Source: an uncultured Acetatifactor sp.
GTDB lineage: Bacteria > Bacillota > Clostridia > Lachnospirales > Lachnospiraceae
Assembly (NCBI GenBank): GCA_910585615.1
Contig: CAJUFO010000071.1
Coordinates: 1 to 23,304 of the forward strand
Direction of reading: 5' to 3'
DNA: 23,304 bases
A program made the translations under genes and the position numbers. Below are positions 14,544-21,391 of the stretch, one piece after another (within the stretch, counting starts at the first letter, position 1; every line of letters starts with the position of its first letter). Below the pieces are notes generated by a model. The model saw only the letters and a program-made list of their open reading frames with translations. It made no database searches and was not told the DNA's origin.

Positions 14544-14613
14544 ATGAGCATTCTATCCGAACTCTTTCCATCAAAATGCCGGCTTGATTCCGTCCCAATC
14601 GATTCGGGATGTC

Positions 14614-15888
14614 CTATGCCTCCGCCGGCGCGGAAATCACGCCTGCAACCGCGCTCTCGGCCGCCACCGCAGGGCTGGCCAGATAGATTTCCGAGGACAC
14701 ATGTCCCATGCGGCCCACGAAGTTGCGGTTGGTGGTGGACACGCATCTCTCCCCTTCCGCCAGGATGCCCATGTAGCCGCCCAGGCAGGGGCCGCAGGTG
14801 GGCGTGCTTACGATAGCCCCGGCTTCAATGAAGGTCTTCAGCAGCCCCTCCTCCATGGCCTGCATGTAGATGGCCTGGGTGGCGGGAATCACGATGCAGC
14901 GCATGCCCTTTGCCACATGTCTGCCCTTCAGCACCTCCGCCGCGGTCCGCAGGTCGTCCAGACGGCCGTTGGTGCAGGAGCCGATCACCACCTGGTCGAT
15001 GGCAATGGGCTCCATCTGCCGGATCTCGTCGATGGTGCGGGTATTCTCCGGCAGATGGGGGAATGCCACAGTAGGCCGAAGGGCACTCAAATCGATGGTA
15101 TATTCCGCATCGTAGACCGCGTCATCGTCCGCTTGATAGATTCTATACGGTTTATCGGAATGTTCTTTGATATAGGCCTCCGCCAGCTCGTCCACAGGGA
15201 AGATGCCGTTCTTCCCCCCCGCCTCAATGGCCATGTTGGCGATGATGAAGCGGTCGTCCATGGACAGGTTGGCGATGCCGTCCCCTGTAAACTCCATGGA
15301 TTTATACAGCGCGCCGTCCACGCCGATCATGCCGATGATATGTAAGATCACGTCCTTGCCGCTGACCCATTTGGCGGGCTTGCCGGTGAGGACGAAGCGG
15401 ATGGCGGCGGGCACCTTGAACCAGGCCTTGCCTGTGGCCATTCCGGCAGCCATGTCCGTGCTGCCCACGCCTGTGGAGAACGCGCCCAGCGCGCCATAGG
15501 TGCAGGTATGGGAATCCGCGCCGATAATCACGTCCCCGGCCACGGTGAGCCCTTTCTCCGGCAGCAGGGCATGCTCGATGCCCATCTCTCCCACCTCGAA
15601 ATAGTTGGTGATATCGTTCTTCCTGGCGAATTCCCGGACGCACTTGCAGTGCTCCGCGGACTTGATGTCCTTGTTGGGCACGAAATGATCCGGCACCAGA
15701 GCAATCTTGTCCTTGTCGAAGACGCCCCTGGCCTTGAACTTGTCCATCTCCTTGATTGCCACAGGGCTGGTGATATCATTGCCCAGCACCAGGTTCAGAT
15801 TCGCCTCGATCAGCTGGCCGGCTTCCACCTTTTCCAGTCCGGCAGCGGCCGCCAGGATTTTCTGCGTCATTGTCATTCCCATATCCAT
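14614..15888 (-). CDS. leuC: 3-isopropylmalate dehydratase large subunit LeuC
   Basis: A 424-residue aconitase-family large subunit, the short Clostridia/archaea-type LeuC. It carries the [4Fe-4S] cluster that isomerises 2-isopropylmalate with LeuD. Cluster ligands are Cys305 in GSCTNGR and Cys365 and Cys368 in TCGPCLG. GADSHTCTYGALGAFSTGVG (123-142) is the conserved substrate-domain block. Several ATGs cluster at the start; the one at 15888 is kept because AAAGGAT precedes it at a workable spacing, but the ATGs four to six codons further on are possible. A consensus-like promoter lies 34-62 bp upstream. No leucine T-box was found in the leader. Confidence 0.96.
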   Translation of the reverse strand: MDMGMTMTQKILAAAAGLEKVEAGQLIEANLNLVLGNDITSPVAIKEMDKFKARGVFDKDKIALVPDHFVPNKDIKSAEHCKCVREFARKNDITNYFEVGEMGIEHALLPEKGLTVAGDVIIGADSHTCTYGALGAFSTGVGSTDMAAGMATGKAWFKVPAAIRFVLTGKPAKWVSGKDVILHIIGMIGVDGALYKSMEFTGDGIANLSMDDRFIIANMAIEAGGKNGIFPVDELAEAYIKEHSDKPYRIYQADDDAVYDAEYTIDLSALRPTVAFPHLPENTRTIDEIRQMEPIAIDQVVIGSCTNGRLDDLRTAAEVLKGRHVAKGMRCIVIPATQAIYMQAMEEGLLKTFIEAGAIVSTPTCGPCLGGYMGILAEGERCVSTTNRNFVGRMGHVSSEIYLASPAVAAESAVAGVISAPAEA

Positions 15889-15921
15889 AACCCATCCTTT
15901 CCGTGAAAATATCTATTCTTG

Positions 15922-15950
15922 ATGATATCACAATCATGGATATTGTTCAA
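15922..15950 (-). promoter_or_regulatory. Predicted sigma-A promoter of leuCD
   Basis: On the minus strand TTGAAC (15945-15950) and TATCAT (15922-15927) are 17 bp apart, ending 34 bp before the leuC start. The leader is therefore short, leaving no room for a T-box, so any leucine control would act at this promoter, for example through a repressor of the CodY type (not seen directly). Confidence 0.65.
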
Positions 15951-16066
15951 ACCTTTTTTATATTTCCGGTATGCTGAGCCCGTCTTCAAGCAGACGTCCG
16001 ACTGACGACCAAATCAGGCGGCAGAGCCGCCCCAGCCGCTCCTTTTTCGGGAAAGACATTTTCGCA

Positions 16067-16096
16067 TTGATTCTTTGAAAACATTTGTGCTATACT
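16067..16096 (+). promoter_or_regulatory. Predicted promoter of the EamA transporter gene
   Basis: TTGATT (16067-16072) and TATACT (16091-16096) are 18 bp apart, 50 bp upstream of the transporter start. It is divergent from the leuC promoter. A GGCGGC-AGA-GCCGCC hairpin (about 16018-16032) sits between the two promoters; its role is unclear. Confidence 0.55.
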
Positions 16097-16146
16097 GTTC
16101 TTTGGCTTCTCACAAAAAGATTCTATAAGCCAGAAGGACAAAAGAC

Positions 16147-17088
16147 ATGAGGAAAGACATGATAAACAAAACCGCATTGAGACAATCCGCCATCCTGTTT
16201 GCCGCCGCCCTGATATGGGGCTTTACTTTTGTGGCCCAGAGCGTGGGAATGGACTATGTAGGCCCCTTTACCTTCATCGCCGCCCGCAACATCGTCGCCC
16301 TGTTGGTGCTGCTGCCCATGGCGGCGGTCTTAGACAGGCGCGGCAAAAGGCCGCAGGAGCCCGCAGACCGGAGGAAGAATCATAGGCTCCTGCTTATCGG
16401 GGGCATCTGCTGCGGCATCTGCCTGTTCGGCGGAAGCACCCTGCAGCAGTTCGGCGTGAGGGAGACCACTGTGGGCAAGGCGGGCTTCATCAGCGCGCTG
16501 TACATGGTAATCGTGCCCCTGCTGGGGATTTTCCTGGGCAAGAAAATCGGCCTGCGCATCTGGACTGCCGTGGCGCTGGCTGCTCTGGGCATGTATCTGC
16601 TCTGCATGACGAAGGGGGACTTCCGTCTGCAGACAGGCGATATCTATCTCTTCGCCTGCGCGGTCGTCTTCTCTGTCCAGATTCTGTCGGTGGACCATTT
16701 CTCGCCCCTGGTGGACGGCGTGAAGCTCTCCTGCGTCCAGACACTGACCAACGCCGTCCTGGGCGCCATCTGTATGCTTCTGTTCGAGCGCCCGGATTTC
16801 GGCAGCATCCTTGCGGCCTGGATGCCCATCGTATACGCCGGTGCCCTCTCCAGCGGCCTGGGCTATACCTTCCAAATCATCGGGCAGAAGGATCTGAATC
16901 CCGCGGTGGCCTCCCTGATCATGAGCCTGGAATCCGTCATCTCCGCCCTCGCCGGATGGCTGCTCCTGCACCAGACCCTGAGCGCCAGGGAGCTGGCAGG
17001 CTGCGCCCTGACCTTCCTGGCCATCATCCTGGTCCAGCTGCCGGGGCGGAGAAGAAAAGGCGCAGCCGCGGAAAAAAGCGCCTCCTGA
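16147..17088 (+). CDS. DMT superfamily transporter (EamA domain)
   Basis: A 313-residue integral membrane protein with about ten transmembrane helices in two EamA repeats (about 15-145 and 160-300). The first begins AILFAAALIWGFTFVAQSVG, and the second contains YAGALSSGLGYTFQIIGQKD, both typical of the RhaT/EamA drug-metabolite transporters. The family mostly exports amino acids or metabolites; the substrate here is not known. Proximity to leuC may hint at an amino-acid link, but the genes are divergent and this is only a guess. The start at 16147 has AGAAGGACAAAAGAC ahead of it; a second ATG four codons in is an alternative. The Arg/Lys-rich tail is cytoplasmic. The end of the gene overlaps a terminator for the convergent oxidoreductase. 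Confidence 0.92.
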   Translation: MRKDMINKTALRQSAILFAAALIWGFTFVAQSVGMDYVGPFTFIAARNIVALLVLLPMAAVLDRRGKRPQEPADRRKNHRLLLIGGICCGICLFGGSTLQQFGVRETTVGKAGFISALYMVIVPLLGIFLGKKIGLRIWTAVALAALGMYLLCMTKGDFRLQTGDIYLFACAVVFSVQILSVDHFSPLVDGVKLSCVQTLTNAVLGAICMLLFERPDFGSILAAWMPIVYAGALSSGLGYTFQIIGQKDLNPAVASLIMSLESVISALAGWLLLHQTLSARELAGCALTFLAIILVQLPGRRRKGAAAEKSAS

Positions 17089-17095
17089 GAGACGC
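17072..17095 (-). terminator. Terminator of the oxidoreductase, inside the EamA gene
   Basis: On the minus strand GCGTCTC pairs with GAGGCGC (7 bp including one G-U) around TCAG and is followed by six T's. It lies 67 bp beyond the oxidoreductase stop. It overlaps the last codons and the stop of the convergent EamA transporter gene, whose Lys codons there supply the T-run. Confidence 0.75.
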
Positions 17096-17161
17096 TTCCT
17101 GCCTGTAGCTTGCTTCGATCAGAGCTTTACCGAGCAGAGCGCGGGGAAGTTTATTCCAGCC

Positions 17162-18445
17162 TCAGACCGTGACCATGGCCCCGTTCCTCTTCCTGGATTC
17201 CTCCGCCCGGAACACCAGTCTGTGGCCGGTCATGGAATCGTCCAGGGTGGTACAACAGGGGGATGGCTCCCGGCCCTGGAGCAGCGTGACGAAATCATGG
17301 ATGATGGCCTGGTCTCCGCCTCCGTGGGCGTTCCCGTGCTGGTCTTCGGACACGTCCACCACCTCTGTCGTCCTGCCGCCGGGGGCATCCGGCGCGATGC
17401 GGTGCACCTTGAAGCACTCTTCCTCAAAGATTCCGTAAATCTCTCCCCTGGTGCCCGTGATATGGATATGCCTGCCCGACGCGGAGGAGCCTCCGTTCAT
17501 GGAGAATGTCCCCGTGGCCCCGTCGGCGAAGCACACCAGCATGGACTGATGATCCACGATCTGCAGGTTGCAGCGGTAGGCGCAGCGGCTGAAAGGGTTC
17601 TCCGGGTCGCTCAAGACCGCCACCTTCTCCTCCTCTGAGATCTCTTCGTATCCGATATCGTGCCAGATATTGCCTGTCCAGCGCTGGGGATGCTCGATAT
17701 ACAGGCACCTGGCCGAGTAAGGGCATGTCCGCTCCACGGGACAGTCCACCAGGCAGTAGTTCCCCGCGCCCTCAGGAGCCATCTCGGGCTTGAATTGGAA
17801 CACATTTCCCACGCTGGACACGCTGACGGGATCGTTCCCCCGCATGAGCCAGGTCATGATGTCGATATCGTGGCAGGATTTGGACAGCAGCATCCCAGAG
17901 CCGCATATCTCCGGGGAGGCGTACTTTCCCCTCACATAGGACACGGACTCATGGAAATAGCTCACCTGCTCCGCCATCCGGATGTCCACCACCCTGCCGA
18001 TTTCCCCTGCCGTGAGGATTTCCCTGATTCTCCGGTAAAAGGGAGCATAGCGCAGCACATGGCAGACCATGATATGCCTGTCCGTCACATGCTCGCAGGT
18101 CAATAACTGCTCCGCCTCATACATGTTCACCGCAAAGGGCTTTTCCAGCAGGATGTCATACCCGTGCCGCAGCAGGGGCAGGGATGTGGGCACATGCTGC
18201 TGATCCATGGTCCCGTTGATGACGCCGTCCGCGAACTTCGGCACCGCCACCAGCTCCGCCACGGAGGAGAAGCAATGCTCCTCGGGTATCCCGAAGGTCT
18301 TCCGGGCCGTCTGCACCCGTTCCGGGTTCACGTCCACCACCCCCACGATCTGGAACAAATCCGGGTGCGCCAATGCTTCACGGGCGTAAATCATGGACCT
18401 GACCCCCATGCCTACGATAATAATACGAATTGGTCTCGAACTCAT
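17162..18445 (-). CDS. Gfo/Idh/MocA-family NAD(P)-dependent oxidoreductase
   Basis: A 427-residue dehydrogenase of the Gfo/Idh/MocA family, which oxidises or reduces sugars, inositols and related polyols. The Rossmann domain opens with IRIIIVGMGVRSMIYAREAL (6-25). EKPFA (101-105) is the family cofactor/substrate motif, and SKSCHDIDIMTWL (188-200) includes the His-Asp pair usual in the active site. A cysteine-rich insert follows (C231, C235, C241, C247, then C288 and C292, with DCPVERTCPYSARC), seen in a subgroup that could bind a metal; this is unproven. The start at 18445 follows GAGGAGAA. It is a single-gene unit with its own terminator at 17072-17095. No sugar-catabolic neighbour indicates the substrate. 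Confidence 0.92.
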   Translation of the reverse strand: MSSRPIRIIIVGMGVRSMIYAREALAHPDLFQIVGVVDVNPERVQTARKTFGIPEEHCFSSVAELVAVPKFADGVINGTMDQQHVPTSLPLLRHGYDILLEKPFAVNMYEAEQLLTCEHVTDRHIMVCHVLRYAPFYRRIREILTAGEIGRVVDIRMAEQVSYFHESVSYVRGKYASPEICGSGMLLSKSCHDIDIMTWLMRGNDPVSVSSVGNVFQFKPEMAPEGAGNYCLVDCPVERTCPYSARCLYIEHPQRWTGNIWHDIGYEEISEEEKVAVLSDPENPFSRCAYRCNLQIVDHQSMLVCFADGATGTFSMNGGSSASGRHIHITGTRGEIYGIFEEECFKVHRIAPDAPGGRTTEVVDVSEDQHGNAHGGGDQAIIHDFVTLLQGREPSPCCTTLDDSMTGHRLVFRAEESRKRNGAMVTV

Positions 18446-18491
18446 TTCTCCTCGTCATTCCTCCCGTACAGAATTCTTTTGTTGCCTATCC

Positions 18492-18520
18492 ATCATAAAC
18501 CATTCCCCGGGATTTTTCCA
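18492..18520 (-). promoter_or_regulatory. Possible promoter of the oxidoreductase gene
   Basis: On the minus strand TATGAT (18492-18497) is a good -10, and TGGAAA (18515-18520) a partial -35, 17 bp apart and 47 bp upstream of the start codon. The -35 match is imperfect, so this is tentative. Confidence 0.35.
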
Positions 18521-18609
18521 CAACAATTTTCTCTGTCCGGCAACAAATATATCGTACTAAATTATCTTCCGATGACAGAATTGACGGGCGGCATGTTATT
18601 TTTGAGTGA

Positions 18610-18638
18610 TTGATATAATTTGTTCAAACGGCTATAAT
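18610..18638 (+). promoter_or_regulatory. Strong predicted promoter of the RR-HK-ABC operon
   Basis: TTGATA (18610-18615) and a perfect TATAAT (18633-18638) are separated by 17 bp, 63 bp upstream of the response regulator start. It should drive all four genes of the cassette. Another TATAAT at 18614-18619 overlaps the -35 but has no good partner. Confidence 0.75.
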
Positions 18639-18701
18639 GTATATACGAATTATTCCCAAAGCGGCAAAAGCCCATTGATAAACGGAGAAAGGCAACGAAT
18701 T

Positions 18702-19403
18702 ATGAAGAATAGAATTTTATTATTAGAAGATGATGTAAGTTTGATAGACGGACTGCAATATTCGCTGAAGAAAAATGGCTTTGATGTCGATTTTGTCCGT
18801 TCTGTGCAGGAAGCTATGACTTATTTGCCAGAAATAGAAAAATACGATATGCTGATTCTTGATGTCACATTGCCGGACGGAACAGGTTTTGAGATATGTG
18901 AAAAGGTACGTAAGAACGGAAGCCGGATACCGATTATTTTTCTGACAGCTTCCGATGAAGAAGTCAGCATTATCCGTGGCCTGGATTGCGGCGGTGACGA
19001 CTACATAACAAAGCCGTTTAAGCTGGGCGAGCTATGTTCACGCATCCGGGCGTTGCTGCGGCGGGCAGGATTGTCAAATCAAGGGACAGGAACCGTTATG
19101 GAATGCGGCGATATTAAGATAGACCTTTTAGGCAGCCGTGTCTTGTTAAAGGGAAAGACATTAGAGCTTACAGCCGCAGAATACCGTTTAATATGCCTGT
19201 TGGTAAAGAATGCAAACCGTATCATAACAAGAGATATTATTTTAGACGAGCTATGGGACAGCACTGGAGATTATGTAGACAACAACACCCTTTCCGTCTA
19301 TGTGCGGCGGCTGCGTGAGAAAGTAGAAACAGACCCATCACATCCAGAGCATTTATTGACAGTCCGTGGATTTGGCTATCAGTGGAAAGAGGTGGACGAA
19401 TGA
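18702..19403 (+). CDS. OmpR/PhoB-family response regulator
   Basis: A 233-residue two-component response regulator. The receiver domain (1-118) has acidic residues Glu9-Asp10-Asp11, phospho-acceptor Asp54 in LILDVTLPDG, Thr82 and Lys104 in ITKPF, a complete active site. The C-terminal winged helix (about 130-230) shows ELTAAEYRLICLLVKNANRI and VYVRRLREKVE, then VRGFGYQW, classic for OmpR-type DNA binding. The start at 18702 is backed by GGAGAAAGG; an in-frame ATG at 18606 lies upstream of the promoter and is excluded. The stop overlaps the kinase start by 4 bp (ATGA). It most likely activates the promoter of its own operon in response to the linked kinase. Confidence 0.95.
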   Translation: MKNRILLLEDDVSLIDGLQYSLKKNGFDVDFVRSVQEAMTYLPEIEKYDMLILDVTLPDGTGFEICEKVRKNGSRIPIIFLTASDEEVSIIRGLDCGGDDYITKPFKLGELCSRIRALLRRAGLSNQGTGTVMECGDIKIDLLGSRVLLKGKTLELTAAEYRLICLLVKNANRIITRDIILDELWDSTGDYVDNNTLSVYVRRLREKVETDPSHPEHLLTVRGFGYQWKEVDE

Positions 19404-20629
19404 GCCTGTTACATGATAAGCATAACCGTTGGTATTGCATTTTCGTTGCTGCCCTCGTTCCTCTGCTTTTTCTGATAGGCTTAACACTGATATACACGCA
19501 AACGGCGGCTGCAAAAGAAATGTTTCTAACACACGATAATGCGATTGTAACTTCTTTACTGGAAGAAGGTGTTTCAAAGGAAGTAATTGCAACAGCCTTA
19601 ACGAATACGGAAGCAGACACTGCAGGAAATAAGTTTTTAACCGAAATTGGTCTTTCAAACAACACGGATATAGAAAATTTGCCTTATGTTTCTACTGTTA
19701 AAAATACAATGCTGATATCCCTGTCTGTGATGTTATTTCTATGGACGCTGCTTCTGTTTTTGGGTACTATGCTGTTTTTGTACCGCAGGGAAAGACTGTA
19801 TAGGAAATCAGAAAACATCATTAAGGACTATATAGATGGAAACTATACTGTTCACCTGCCGCAGTCCAATGAGGGAACTGTTTATCAGCTCTTAGCTTCT
19901 GTTGACCAACTGGCTACTATGCTTCAGGCAAAAAATGATACGGAACAAAAGACAAAGGAGTTTCTTAAAAATACAATTTCTGATATATCCCATCAATTAA
20001 AAACGCCCCTATCGGCACTACAGATGTATCAGGAAATTATTGAGAATGAGCCAGATAACCCCGAAACGGTCAAAGAATTTTCCTTTAAGTCAGGAACTGC
20101 ATTAAGGAGGATTGAGCAGCTTATTCAATCAATGCTGAAAATCACAAGAATAGATGCAGGCAGCATCTATTTTGAAAAATCCAATTACAGTATCCCTAAT
20201 ATTCTCAGTCACGCAATCAGCGAATTGACAACACGGGCAAACCATGAAAAAAAAGAAATTGTGATAAATGGCGATTGGGACCAAATGCTTTATTGCGATA
20301 TTGAGTGGACGGGCGAAGCCGTTGGCAACATTGTCAAAAACGCACTTGACCATACTGATGCGGGCGGGAAAATCACCATATCGTGGGAACGGACTCCCGC
20401 TATGATCCGGATATTCATTACAGATAACGGACACGGTATTGCCCAGGAGGATATACACCACATATTTAAGAGGTTTTACCGAAGCAAGAACACTTCAGGC
20501 AGTCAGGGGATTGGACTTGGACTGCCATTAGCAAAGGCGATTGTCGAGGGACAAGGCGGTATTCTTTCTGTCCAAAGTGAGCGGTTACAGGGAACAACCT
20601 TTACCTTGTCTTTCCTTACAGAATCGTAA
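19400..20629 (+). CDS. Sensor histidine kinase
   Basis: A 409-residue membrane sensor kinase. Transmembrane helices at about 11-32 and 103-128 flank an extracytoplasmic region of about 70 residues, too small for a large ligand-binding fold. The DHp domain has the H-box DISHQLKTPLSAL with His198. The catalytic domain has the N-box VGNIVKNALDH (Asn310, Asn314), DNGHGI (342-347), IFKRFYR and GIGLGLPLAK (370-379). All key residues are present. The start at 19400 is fixed by the ATGA overlap with the regulator. With the downstream ABC transporter it resembles modules that sense antimicrobial peptides or envelope stress; the signal itself cannot be read. Confidence 0.95.
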   Translation: MSLLHDKHNRWYCIFVAALVPLLFLIGLTLIYTQTAAAKEMFLTHDNAIVTSLLEEGVSKEVIATALTNTEADTAGNKFLTEIGLSNNTDIENLPYVSTVKNTMLISLSVMLFLWTLLLFLGTMLFLYRRERLYRKSENIIKDYIDGNYTVHLPQSNEGTVYQLLASVDQLATMLQAKNDTEQKTKEFLKNTISDISHQLKTPLSALQMYQEIIENEPDNPETVKEFSFKSGTALRRIEQLIQSMLKITRIDAGSIYFEKSNYSIPNILSHAISELTTRANHEKKEIVINGDWDQMLYCDIEWTGEAVGNIVKNALDHTDAGGKITISWERTPAMIRIFITDNGHGIAQEDIHHIFKRFYRSKNTSGSQGIGLGLPLAKAIVEGQGGILSVQSERLQGTTFTLSFLTES

Positions 20630-20695
20630 GCTCAAATTCATCTGTTTGTAATGTCGGGGTGTTATCCTTTACCTGGAAAGGAGGTACTTAAATAT

Positions 20696-21391
20696 ATGGA
20701 AATATTGAAAGTACAAAAATTATGCAAAACATACGGAACGGGTGCGGTAAAGGTTGATGCCTTAAAAGATGTGTCCTTTTCTCTGGAAAAAGGAGAATTT
20801 GTTGCTGTCGTCGGTGAATCTGGCTCTGGAAAAAGCACGCTGCTAAACTGCATCGGTGCATTGGATGTTCCTACTTCTGGCGTGATTACGATAGACGGTA
20901 ATAATCTCTTTACAATGAAAGAAGAGGAACGCACGATTTTCAGAAGGAGAAATATCGGTTTTATTTTTCAGTCTTTTCAGCTTGTATCTGAATTGACGGT
21001 TGAACAGAATATAGTGTTTCCGCTTCTTTTGGATTACCGCAAACCGAAAGCCTCTGATGTAGAAGAAATATTAGAATTGCTTGGCTTAACAGACCGAAGA
21101 AACCATTTGCCAAGCCAGCTTTCCGGCGGTCAGCAGCAGCGTGCCGCTATCGGCAGGGCATTGATTACAAAACCGAAGTTGATTCTTGCGGACGAGCCGA
21201 CAGGCAATCTCGATAGCAAAAACAGCCAGGATGTTATTGATTTGCTGACAAAAGCATCCAGACATTACCAACAGACAATTCTTATGATTACGCACAACAA
21301 CAGTCTTACTTCTATGGTTGACCGTGTATTGCGTGTCATAGACGGCGTACTGACAGACTTGGGAGGTAATGCGAATGAAAAGTTATCTTGA
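20696..21391 (+). CDS. ABC transporter ATPase, LolD/MacB type
   Basis: A 231-residue stand-alone ATPase for an FtsX-type permease. It has Walker A GESGSGKST (40-48), Q-loop FQSFQL with Gln92, signature LSGGQ (142-146, LSGGQQQR), Walker B ILADEPTGNLD with catalytic Glu167, and His200 in MITHNN. ADEPTGNLDSKNS is diagnostic of the LolD/MacB/BceA group, in which ATP hydrolysis drives mechanotransmission rather than classical transport. The start at 20696 has AGGAGG 11 bases upstream; a longer frame from 20651 lacks support. It overlaps the permease by 17 bp and lies 66 bp after the kinase, with no terminator between. Confidence 0.95.
   Translation: MEILKVQKLCKTYGTGAVKVDALKDVSFSLEKGEFVAVVGESGSGKSTLLNCIGALDVPTSGVITIDGNNLFTMKEEERTIFRRRNIGFIFQSFQLVSELTVEQNIVFPLLLDYRKPKASDVEEILELLGLTDRRNHLPSQLSGGQQQRAAIGRALITKPKLILADEPTGNLDSKNSQDVIDLLTKASRHYQQTILMITHNNSLTSMVDRVLRVIDGVLTDLGGNANEKLS

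Noticed and set aside
15889..16146. Possible leucine T-box or riboswitch before leuC
   Set aside because: The predicted promoter leaves a leader of only about 30 bases, and no T-box motif occurs on the minus strand of the gap.
15986..16177. A 63-codon minus-strand frame upstream of leuC
   Set aside because: There is no ribosome binding site, it overlaps the start of the EamA gene and both divergent promoters, and its Cys/Ser/Leu-rich N-terminus looks like chance.
17244..17253. AGGGTGGTAC, resembling the start of a T-box antiterminator motif
   Set aside because: It lies inside the oxidoreductase coding region on the noncoding strand. The following bases do not match the T-box consensus and no specifier stem was seen.
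18446..18701. Possible att site or insertion-sequence end at the composition boundary
   Set aside because: I found only short chance-level repeats (ACGAATTAT twice) and no terminal inverted repeat or recombinase gene.
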